A DNA stretch of 64,000 bases from a filamentous cyanobacterium ESFC-1 (lineage in GTDB: Bacteria > Cyanobacteriota > Cyanobacteriia > Cyanobacteriales > Spirulinaceae): assembly GCA_000380225.1 (NCBI GenBank), contig KB904821.1:1062680-1126679 (forward strand), written 5' to 3'. Shown piece after piece: positions 17,197 to 24,950 of this stretch. Below the pieces are notes generated by a model, which worked only from the letters and a program-made list of their open reading frames with translations, was not told where the DNA came from and ran no database searches. Every line of letters begins with the position of its first letter. Positions within the stretch are counted from its first letter, which is position 1. A program made the position numbers and the translations under genes.

Positions 17197-17874
17197 CTAT
17201 TGTTCTGGTGGTTCGAGACGATAGCCCATCCCGTAAATGGTTGCGATCCAGTCTTCGGCTTCTACCTTTTTGAGTTGCTGACGCAACCGCTTGATCCGAG
17301 ATGCAACTGCATTGCTTTCTGGTTCTTGTCCCCATTCCCACAAAGCTTGTTCGAGGCGATCGCGACTGAGAACTTGCTTAGGATGGCGCATCATATATTC
17401 TAGCAGTTGAAAATCGCGACTTTTGAGCCGAACCCGCAGATCTCCCCGTTCTACGTCCATCGAATCTAGGTTTAGCACCATATCCCCTACCTGTAGGATA
17501 TCACCACACCACAGGGGCGATCGCCGTCGTAAAGCCCGCGTCCGCGCTAACAACTCCGCCAAATCCACAGGCTTGACTAAATAATCATCTGCCCCCGCAT
17601 CCAACCCCATCACCTTATCCTGAGTTGTATCCTTCGCCGTCAACATCAACACCGGAGAGGTTTTCCCCATTTTGCGATACCAACGACACAACCCCACCCC
17701 GTCTTCCCCCGGTAACATCCAATCAAAAATCAACAAATCATAATCCTTTTCCTTCATCAACCATTGGGCTGTTGTTCCGTCTTCTGTTGTATCTACAATA
17801 TGTCCCGTTCGCGTTAATGCAGTATACAACGGTTCGAGTTGTTCGGGGTCATCTTCAACTAACAAAATCCGCAT
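17197..17874 (-). CDS. OmpR/PhoB-family response regulator
   Basis: A 225-residue regulator. The receiver domain (1-115) has the acidic pocket VEDD, phospho-acceptor Asp51 in LLIFDWMLPGEDG, Thr in MLTAKD and Lys in YLVKP. The winged-helix DNA-binding domain (about 130-222) contains LKSRDFQLLEYMMRHPKQVLS and the recognition-helix region ESNAVASRIKRLRQQLKK. It is the first gene of an operon with the CHASE3 kinase. It looks like RppA-type regulators of cyanobacteria, known in Synechocystis for redox or nickel responses; the target here is unknown. Confidence 0.92.
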   Translation of the reverse strand: MRILLVEDDPEQLEPLYTALTRTGHIVDTTEDGTTAQWLMKEKDYDLLIFDWMLPGEDGVGLCRWYRKMGKTSPVLMLTAKDTTQDKVMGLDAGADDYLVKPVDLAELLARTRALRRRSPLWCGDILQVGDMVLNLDSMDVERGDLRVRLKSRDFQLLEYMMRHPKQVLSRDRLEQALWEWGQEPESNAVASRIKRLRQQLKKVEAEDWIATIYGMGYRLEPPEQ

Positions 17875-18220
17875 TCTTAATTGTAATTTCGCTGACTATT
17901 CCTCACAATTTGGGCTACTCTACCGCACAATTATGACCCAAATATGACCGCTTCGATTTTCGGGTTTTTCAGGTTAATACAAGACTTTGTTGTCGTGTAT
18001 TAGTTTTATATATAGTATTTACAAAAGAAATGTAAACACCCTAATCTCGTTCCTTGGTTCCATCAAGGAACGCACCAAACGAGGCTCTGCCTCGATTTTA
18101 TAATAGAGATGCTATTAAGAAAAACCTAGAGGCGAGTTGATTTCTCAAATAAATATACTATATCAAATAAAACTTTCTTCGATCGCTATAATAGAAAATC
18201 CCTAAACTTTATTTTAGATT
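17875..18220. repeat. Intergenic region with hairpin repeat
   Basis: Divergent promoter region of the response regulator and the restriction-modification gene. It holds one hairpin of the CCTTGG/CCAAGG family (18048-18072) and a second one, CGAGGC-TCT-GCCTCG, at about 18079-18093. The remaining sequence is AT-rich with nothing else recognisable. Confidence 0.6.
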
Positions 18221-20938
18221 ATGAAAGCGACTCGCGAGAGTATTCATCAGTTTTTGAACTTCTGCGACCAATATATTAAGGGGTACGAGCGTCAAGAGGC
18301 ACAAACATTTCTTAATAAATTGTTTGAAGCTTTTGGTTATCAAAGTGCCATCGAAGCAGGGGCAACTTTCGAGCTTCCGATTCCGAAATCAAGTTATGCG
18401 GGTCATACAGGTTATGCCGATCTTTGGTGGCCAGAATCTCAAGCTGGCGGCATTTTATTTGAAATAAAATCGCGCACTGAAAAGAAACTCAATACACATT
18501 ATGCCCAGGCTTGGCGCTATGCTCAGTTATTATCTGAAGAAGCGAATCAGTCTGTTAAATATTGTATTTTATGTAATTTTGATGAGTTTCAGATTTACGA
18601 TTTTAGCCTACAATACGATACCCCTGTCGATACCATTCAACTCACAGAATTGCCCGAACGCTTAGATGCGTTTCGCTTCATGGAGTTTACCAAAGAAACT
18701 CCAGTATTTCGCAATAATCAAGTCGCTATCACCGCCACAGAAGCGCGTCGTATGGGGGACTTGTTCAAATTATTAAAACAGCGTAGTGAAAGAGATAATT
18801 TTGATGAACTCGCAGCACAGCAATTTGTACTTCAGTGTGTTGTTGCGATGTTTGCGGAAAAGAAGAAACTATTACCTGAAGGTTTATTTTTAGAATGTAT
18901 TACTGCTTGTATTGAAGGCAAAGAGAGTAGTTATGATATTTTAGCAGATGGTTTATTCCGTCACATGAACCGAGCGGGTAAAACTCCATTAGGACGCTTT
19001 GAAAATGTAGATTATTTCAACGGTGGATTATTTTCTAAAGTTCACGCAATTCATTTAGAATGGGAAGAATTAAAAATACTCGAAACTTCAGCACAGCAAG
19101 ACTGGGGAAAAATTCGTCCTGCGGTTTTTGGCAATATTTTTGAAGCAACAGTAGATGAAAGAGAGCGTCATGCGCGGGGGATTCACTTCACCTCAGAAAG
19201 TGATATTATGAAAATAATTTATCCAACGATTACAACCTATTGGTTAGAAAAAATTGAGGCGGCTAATACCAAAAAAGAGTTACAAAGTCTGCGGCTAGAA
19301 ATTCAAAACTACAAAGTTCTCGACCCGGCTTGTGGTTCGGGTAATTTTCTTTATTTGGCTTATCAAGAGTTAAAACAAATTGAATCTATTTTATTAGATA
19401 AGCTGAAAGAATATAACGGTAGTAATCAACAAGAAATGGGTTTTGTTACGCCATTACAGTTTTATGGGATGGACAGCAACCCGTTTGCCGTAGAGTTGGC
19501 GAAAGTCACTTTGTTGATTGCGAGAAAGGTTGCAATTGATAAACTCAATTTGAATGAAGCGGCGTTACCATTAGACCGTTTAGAAAAGAATATTTTGTGT
19601 CAAGATGCACTATTTGATCCTTGGTTTGAAGCAAATGCTATTATTGGTAATCCTCCATTTTTAGGAGGTAAAAATATTCGGACTGAATTAGGACATAAAT
19701 ACACTAAAAAAGTTTATAAACAGTTTTCTGATGTCAAAGATTCAGTAGATTTTTGTTGCTATTGGTTTAGACTTGCTCACGATAAATTACCCGAAAATGG
19801 TAGAGCAGGTTTAGTGGCTACAAATTCTATTGCTCAAGGGCGTAGTCGTGCTGCTAGTTTAGATTATATTACGCAAAATGGTGGCTATATTTACGATGCA
19901 ATTTCGTCGCAACCCTGGTCAGGAGAAGCGGCAGTTCATGTTAGCATTGTTAACTGGAGTAAGACTGAGCCAGAGACTTGTTATCTGAATAATCGCGAAG
20001 TTGAAAGGATTAATTCATCTTTGACAGATAAGATTGATGTGTCAGCCGCAGTCCGTTTAAAAGCGAATCAGAATATCTGCTTTCAGGGGGTAGTTCCTGT
20101 TGGAGAAGGCTTTATTATAACCGAAAAACAAGTAACAGCCTGGATTGACGCTGATGCTAAAAACTGGAGAGTTTTAAAGTTATTTTCAATGGGATCGAAT
20201 TTAGCTCGAAAACCTCAAGGAAAACCGGATCGTTGGATCATTGATTTCAACGATATGGATTTAGAAATAGCCCAACAATATTACCTCCCTTTTGAACATA
20301 TTAAAGCTAAAGTCAGACCGCAAAGAAATAAAGTTCGACGGAAAACCACTCGTCTAAACTGGTGGAAATACGGGGAGAAAAGACCTGCAATGCGTCAAGC
20401 TTTAGCGAATTTATCACAATATTTTGTTGTTCCCAGAGTATCCAAATGGTTTATATTTATTCCTGCATCTATTGATTGGTTACCTGGAGATTTGAATATT
20501 GTTGCTGCAACAGATGATTTTTATATTTTGGGGATTTTGACTTCTGAGGTACATCGTCAGTGGGTGGAAGCTCAAAAATCGACATTGAAGGGGGATACTC
20601 GCTACACCCATTCTACTTGCTTTGAGACATTTCCATTTCCGCAAAAAGTGACGGCAGATTTAGTCCAACAAATTCGTCAGGTTACCGAAAGATTACATCA
20701 ATATCGCGATCGCGTCATGGTCAAAAATAATTGGGGTATTACCCAACTGTATAACCAAGAATTTACGAATCCTAAATCTCAACTGAGTTTGTTACACCAA
20801 GAACTTAATCAGTTAGTGTTAGAAGCTTATGGTTGGGCTAGTCGCGATAATATTTTAGAAAACTTACTTCAGCTCAACCTAGAACTGTATCAAAAAGAGC
20901 AAAAAGGTGAAGCTGTAATTGGTACAACTTGCCCCTGA
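18221..20938 (+). CDS. MmeI-like type IIL/IIG restriction-modification protein
   Basis: A 905-residue fused endonuclease-methyltransferase, close to the length of MmeI. The N-terminal nuclease has a PD-(D/E)XK core (Asp67 in GYADLWW and Glu81-x-Lys83 in LFEIKS). A helical linker follows to about residue 330. The N6-adenine methyltransferase has SAM motif DPACGSGNFLYLAYQ (about 368) and catalytic NPPF (about 479). The C-terminal part (about 620-880) corresponds to the target-recognition domain and tail. In this family one polypeptide cuts at a distance from its site and methylates one strand for protection, so no separate methylase is required. The gene stands alone; an AT-rich upstream region suggests horizontal acquisition. 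Confidence 0.88.
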   Translation: MKATRESIHQFLNFCDQYIKGYERQEAQTFLNKLFEAFGYQSAIEAGATFELPIPKSSYAGHTGYADLWWPESQAGGILFEIKSRTEKKLNTHYAQAWRYAQLLSEEANQSVKYCILCNFDEFQIYDFSLQYDTPVDTIQLTELPERLDAFRFMEFTKETPVFRNNQVAITATEARRMGDLFKLLKQRSERDNFDELAAQQFVLQCVVAMFAEKKKLLPEGLFLECITACIEGKESSYDILADGLFRHMNRAGKTPLGRFENVDYFNGGLFSKVHAIHLEWEELKILETSAQQDWGKIRPAVFGNIFEATVDERERHARGIHFTSESDIMKIIYPTITTYWLEKIEAANTKKELQSLRLEIQNYKVLDPACGSGNFLYLAYQELKQIESILLDKLKEYNGSNQQEMGFVTPLQFYGMDSNPFAVELAKVTLLIARKVAIDKLNLNEAALPLDRLEKNILCQDALFDPWFEANAIIGNPPFLGGKNIRTELGHKYTKKVYKQFSDVKDSVDFCCYWFRLAHDKLPENGRAGLVATNSIAQGRSRAASLDYITQNGGYIYDAISSQPWSGEAAVHVSIVNWSKTEPETCYLNNREVERINSSLTDKIDVSAAVRLKANQNICFQGVVPVGEGFIITEKQVTAWIDADAKNWRVLKLFSMGSNLARKPQGKPDRWIIDFNDMDLEIAQQYYLPFEHIKAKVRPQRNKVRRKTTRLNWWKYGEKRPAMRQALANLSQYFVVPRVSKWFIFIPASIDWLPGDLNIVAATDDFYILGILTSEVHRQWVEAQKSTLKGDTRYTHSTCFETFPFPQKVTADLVQQIRQVTERLHQYRDRVMVKNNWGITQLYNQEFTNPKSQLSLLHQELNQLVLEAYGWASRDNILENLLQLNLELYQKEQKGEAVIGTTCP

Positions 20939-20946
20939 TTCAATTA

Positions 20947-21052
20947 GTGTCACGACAGTAGTAGCGCGACACATCTTAAGCGGCGGGTTACGGCGGATAA
21001 CTAGATTGCAGTCATAGCATGAGTTTTAGCCGCCTAACCCACCCTACCGAAC
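20947..21052. repeat. MITE-like module A
   Basis: One copy of the module found at 9612-9998 and 7815-8062: GTGTCACGACAG, CGGCGGGTTACGGCGG...CCGCCTAACCCACC. It separates the convergent restriction-modification and VWA-macrodomain genes. Confidence 0.85.
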
Positions 21053-21053
21053 A

Positions 21054-22865
21054 TTAAACCTTTATACGAGCGATCGCGTCTTGATAAGTACGATAATCTT
21101 CGGGTAAATAGCAAACAATTGTCACTCGTTGGATGCTGCTATTCTGCGCGAGAAAAGCTCGAATTTCTTTAATCGCAATTCGGGCTGCATAATCGAGAGG
21201 GAAGGCTTTTGCTCCGGTACTAATGCAGGGAAACGCAATGGTTTTACAATTGTTTTGTACCGCTAATTGTAAACACTTTTGATAACAAGATTTTAACATC
21301 TCCGGCTCTCCCGAACGACCATTAAACCAAGTCGGGCCTACCGTATGAATAACAAAAGGTGCGTCCAAATTATAGCCAGAAGTGATCTTAGCATCTCCCG
21401 GTTCGCAGTATTTGAGGGAGTTGCATTCCTGGGTTAAACCTTTCCCGGCGGCCTTGTGAATGGCAGCAGAAACCCCTAAACTACCGGATAGAGTGCGATC
21501 GCTCGCGTTAACAATTACATCCACTTTTTGAGCAGTAATATCGCCGCGAATGACAATCAAACGCTCTGGCATAATGTTAGTATCAATCGGTTTACTGTAC
21601 CCTCGTTTTGTATAATAAGCCCCGTGGGACGCTTGGGTATGACTGCGTTGGTAGTGGTGAGATTCGTAGTGCGATCGCTTGCGGAAGGCTTGCAAACGGC
21701 GTTTTTTGAGGTCAGAATCAAGCTCAGACAGGGATTGCGCTTCTTGTTGGGTGAGGGGGGATGCAGGAGCGTGTAAAATACCGTGACGGGCTTCGAGTAG
21801 GCGTTTGCTGGCGTTTTCATACTCCCCGCGATCGCTCAGTTGAATCGCCTCTTTTTTCGCCCTTGCGGCCATCATCATCGCCACTTCTCGCTGCACTTGC
21901 TCGTTCCAGAAAAACTCGTTTAACTGTGCATCTGGCATAGCAGGTAAACGCAAAGGGACGGCAATTTGCGGTCTGGTTCTCGTTTCTGGGTCTTCCCAAC
22001 TCAGATTAAAGTGACACAAATCTGTTTCTTGGCTTTGCGGTGGAACTTTCAACCGGACAATAACAGTAAAAGGATTACCTTTGACAAGATTGGGTAACTG
22101 ATACCAATTATTAGATACCGTGTCAAAATCGTTGAGAACATCTGCCACAACGACTCCGGCTGAGGAAGTGATTAATAAACGGACTTGACGACCCAATAAT
22201 GCCATAAGTCCCTGCATTTCCTGTCCAAAAATTTCGGGCAATTGGTCGGGAGATTCGATATAGTAGTAACTACCATCCCCACTGCTGGCCATGGCTTCCA
22301 GTAAATCTTCGTTGTACTGCTCTCCGACTCCCATGGTGGTTGTACTCACCCCGCGATCGCCCAATCCCCTCACATCCGACGCAATAACATCGGGATTCGT
22401 CTCTCCGCAATTAGCCAAGCCGTCAGACAGTAAAATAATCCGGTTGAGGTGTTGGGGATTTAGATGTTGACTCACCTGCATTCCCCCTTCTACCCACCCC
22501 GCGTGTAACGCCGTAGAGCCTCGGCTTTGGATTTGCTGGATGCGCTGTAGAATCGCCGTTTTCTGGGTTGCTAAAGTGGTGGGTACAGTGGTTTCGACGC
22601 GATCGTCGTAAATGGTTACACTGACGCGATCGCGAGGCTGCAACTGCTCCACCGCCAAACAAGCCGCTTGTTTGGCATAACGTAACTTATCCCCCATACG
22701 CATCGACCCGGATCGGTCTATGACTAAGCCCAGATTGAGGGGCGGACGTTCTAAAATCTCCTCAGCTTGCGGCGGGATAATTCGCACTAAAACATCAAGA
22801 ACAGTTGTATTATCGCTGCTAACAGCATCCCGCAGACAAAGAAATTCGATGTGAGGTATCATCAT
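21054..22865 (-). CDS. VWA domain-macrodomain fusion protein
   Basis: About 603 residues. The N-terminal VWA domain (about 35-215) has a complete MIDAS: IDRSGSMRMG, RGSTALHAG and LLSDGLANCG. A middle beta/helical part resembles the VWA protein at 14166 (helix around FFWNEQVQREVAMMMAAR). A His/Tyr/Arg-rich linker (about 395-425) leads to a macrodomain over the last 172 residues, with VIRGDIT, VDVIVNASD, AAIHKAAG, HTVGPTWF and FPCISTGAKAFP. Macrodomains bind or hydrolyse ADP-ribose and related nucleotides. The usual NAAN motif reads NASD and the Gly-rich loop reads SGSLGV, so activity may differ. ATG 22865 (or 22862) is preferred over an upstream TTG. It ends two bases after a MITE module. Confidence 0.88.
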   Translation of the reverse strand: MMIPHIEFLCLRDAVSSDNTTVLDVLVRIIPPQAEEILERPPLNLGLVIDRSGSMRMGDKLRYAKQAACLAVEQLQPRDRVSVTIYDDRVETTVPTTLATQKTAILQRIQQIQSRGSTALHAGWVEGGMQVSQHLNPQHLNRIILLSDGLANCGETNPDVIASDVRGLGDRGVSTTTMGVGEQYNEDLLEAMASSGDGSYYYIESPDQLPEIFGQEMQGLMALLGRQVRLLITSSAGVVVADVLNDFDTVSNNWYQLPNLVKGNPFTVIVRLKVPPQSQETDLCHFNLSWEDPETRTRPQIAVPLRLPAMPDAQLNEFFWNEQVQREVAMMMAARAKKEAIQLSDRGEYENASKRLLEARHGILHAPASPLTQQEAQSLSELDSDLKKRRLQAFRKRSHYESHHYQRSHTQASHGAYYTKRGYSKPIDTNIMPERLIVIRGDITAQKVDVIVNASDRTLSGSLGVSAAIHKAAGKGLTQECNSLKYCEPGDAKITSGYNLDAPFVIHTVGPTWFNGRSGEPEMLKSCYQKCLQLAVQNNCKTIAFPCISTGAKAFPLDYAARIAIKEIRAFLAQNSSIQRVTIVCYLPEDYRTYQDAIARIKV

Positions 22866-22985
22866 GCTATTTTTGATTAAAAGGTGAGAAAGCGAACAGT
22901 TTTTGGGCAATCAGTTGCGCTAAATTTTGTTTTTCTTGGGGACTTTGGGGTCAAAGGCGATGGGGGAACAGAATAGCGACAAATT

Positions 22986-23735
22986 TTACAAAGAGCGAGT
23001 CATGCGGCGATAAATGGATTTATTGGGATTAATTTGAGTCACGGCTTCATCAAGGGGGAGTTGGCGTTGTTGCTGGTGGTAAGTATTGACTTGATAAACT
23101 TGGCCATTGGTAATATCTAAGCCCGTCAGCCAACCGCTTTGATGGTGATACGCCCCCGTATCGATATCAATCCAACCTTCGCCTCTCGCCAGTTTTCCGG
23201 GCAGTACCCCCGGAATGGTAAAGGTAATCGTATGACCCGTAATAATCAATTTCTTGGGAAAGAAGGGTTCTTTCATGTAGTGGAATTCGTCGCGAATCCA
23301 GCAAAAGTGATCGGTGGTTTGTTCGACGATGGGAAGTTCGGGATGTACCCCCGCGTGAACGAGCCAGATGTCGTCTAAATCTAGGTAAATTGGCAGAGAT
23401 TTAATCCAATGGTAGTGATCTTCAGGAATACCGTTTTCGCCGTAGCTGTCTAGGGTTGCTTGACCCCCACCATACAGCCAAGCTTGGCGAAAGTTGTAGG
23501 GGAGATCGGGCTGTTCGAGGACATTGAGCAACATTTGTTCGTGGTTGCCCAAAATACAGTGATAATTGCTATTTTTGATAAATTCCACCACTTGAGCGCT
23601 TTTGGGCCCGCGATCGATCAAGTCACCGACGAAATAAACGCGATCGTCTTGAGTCGGCGCGATCGCGTCCAATAATTGTATTAAGGCATCATAGTGACCG
23701 TGAATATCTCCAATAAAAATGCGACGTTGATTCAT
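22986..23735 (-). CDS. Metallophosphoesterase (PP1/PP2A-type protein phosphatase-like)
   Basis: A 249-residue cytoplasmic phosphoesterase. The metal-binding motifs of the calcineurin-like family are all visible near the N-terminus: GDIHGHYDAL, GDLIDRGP and GNHEQM, with a later HAG and GHT. This bacterial branch includes Ser/Thr phosphatases and ApaH-like enzymes; the substrate is not determined by the motifs. ATG 23735 has a GGGAGGG ribosome-binding site upstream, unlike the in-frame extension. It is encoded on the same strand as the VWA-macrodomain gene, about 120 bases upstream, so co-transcription is possible. Confidence 0.85.
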   Translation of the reverse strand: MNQRRIFIGDIHGHYDALIQLLDAIAPTQDDRVYFVGDLIDRGPKSAQVVEFIKNSNYHCILGNHEQMLLNVLEQPDLPYNFRQAWLYGGGQATLDSYGENGIPEDHYHWIKSLPIYLDLDDIWLVHAGVHPELPIVEQTTDHFCWIRDEFHYMKEPFFPKKLIITGHTITFTIPGVLPGKLARGEGWIDIDTGAYHHQSGWLTGLDITNGQVYQVNTYHQQQRQLPLDEAVTQINPNKSIYRRMTRSL

Positions 23736-23990
23736 AGTGTCATTCCCTCCCAATACAACCAAAGCGACTAGAGCAATTGCGGCTTCAGCACCCGAACTCA
23801 ACTTATTCGGTTCCCCAATTTATTCTGTCTATTTCTAGTGTTCCCTATTTTTATCCGATCTGTCCGATGAGATTGTAATTTTTTCCCTAGATTTCAATAT
23901 AGAGGGCGACTTGGATGGTTATGCAAATGGGGGCGCTTTATCGGCTACACTAGACCTGAACGGGTTTTGATTGGGAGTGAAGAAGCATTC

Positions 23991-24584
23991 GTGTCTGTAT
24001 TAACAAAGATTAACATTCTACAGCAACCCACCAGCGATGCTTGGATCGAACAAGCGATCGCGAACCTTGATATCATTTTACTCGACCACTCCCACTGCGA
24101 ACGCAAAGCCGCTTCTGGGGCATTAAACTTTATGTTCCGCTATCCCTCTTATCGGGAGTTGGTGCATAAACTCACCGCGATCGCCTCAGAAGAACTCGAA
24201 CATTTTGCCCAAGTCAACCAATGGCTCGATCGTCGCGGTATTCCCCTCGCACCCCTCAACGCCCCTCCCTACGGCTCTGTTCTCAAATCTCACGTTCGCC
24301 GCAACGAACCCGAACGCCTCCTCGATATGCTCTTGGTTTCGAGTTTAATTGAGGCGCGATCGCACGAACGTTTAGGTTTACTCGCGCAACATTGCCCCGA
24401 TCCCGAACTGGCCGCTTTTTATCGCGGTTTAATGGCTTCCGAAGCCCGTCACTACGGCATATATTGGGTTCTCGCCGATACCTATTGCGATCGCGCCCAA
24501 GTCAAACCCCGTTTAGCAGAATTAGCCGCCGTTGAAAGCGAGGTTTTATCCACCTTATACCCCGAACCCCGCATTCATAGTTAG
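23991..24584 (+). CDS. miaE: tRNA-(ms2io6A)-hydroxylase MiaE
   Basis: About 197 residues from GTG 23991. MiaE is a ferritin-like di-iron enzyme that hydroxylates 2-methylthio-isopentenyl-adenosine at position 37 of tRNAs. The iron ligands typical of the family are visible in HSHCERKAASGALNFMF, SEELEHFAQV, LIEARSHERL and SEARHYGIYWVLAD. The alternative TTG at 23967 would add only eight residues. It stands alone, followed by CATTGGT heptamers. Confidence 0.92.
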   Translation: MSVLTKINILQQPTSDAWIEQAIANLDIILLDHSHCERKAASGALNFMFRYPSYRELVHKLTAIASEELEHFAQVNQWLDRRGIPLAPLNAPPYGSVLKSHVRRNEPERLLDMLLVSSLIEARSHERLGLLAQHCPDPELAAFYRGLMASEARHYGIYWVLADTYCDRAQVKPRLAELAAVESEVLSTLYPEPRIHS

Positions 24585-24587
24585 TCA

Positions 24588-24950
24588 TTGGTCATTGGTC
24601 ATTAATCATTTGTTACCGTTCTATAAAACTTACTCAAACCTACCTAAATGCCTTTGATGTTTACTTCTTGCTTCAACCTTGTAGTGTCGGCACTATCAAG
24701 TCCACAAGCTGACACGGTAGAACTTACCGCCATTAATAGCTGCGTTATCAGCGCACTATTACGCCGTGGTTTTTGGCAAAATAAGTGTTTAGATACTTAC
24801 GCATATAACCAGTCGCTTCACAAGAAATGAATAAGGTTGCGTAGTTTTGAAAAGATTTTGCATTACTGTTCACACCCCCTTAAAGTTGTAGCTTCCTTCC
24901 CGTCCAAAAAAAGATGGAGATGATGCTTACTAATGACTAAGGACAAAGGA
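24588..24950. repeat. Intergenic region: short heptamers and an IS remnant
   Basis: Begins with CATTGGT/CATTAAT heptamers (24588-24612) and ends with GACAAAGGACTAACGAC units at 24935-24960, which run into the 3' end of the PEP-synthase-like gene. In between is a decayed TnpB fragment (separate entry). No tRNA was recognised. Confidence 0.6.
24644..24830 (-). pseudogene. Decayed C-terminal fragment of an IS200/IS605 TnpB
   Basis: On the minus strand a frame ending at a TAG (24644-24646) reads VSACGLDSADTTRLKQEVN. Just upstream, in the neighbouring frame, comes ADNAAINGGKFYR. The first resembles the tail of many cyanobacterial TnpB proteins, and DNAAIN resembles their DRDxNAAIN RuvC-III region. 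A frameshift separates the two, and the rest of the gene is missing. It is unlike the TnpB at the left end of the window, so it derives from a different element. The identification is by motif only. Confidence 0.55.

Noticed and set aside
18221-20938. DISARM or BREX methyltransferase
   Set aside because: It has its own PD-(D/E)XK nuclease domain and none of the partner genes of those systems lie nearby.
21054-23735. VMAP-type ternary system (VWA, MoxR, VMAP)
   Set aside because: No MoxR-type AAA+ ATPase or VMAP gene is present near either VWA gene.
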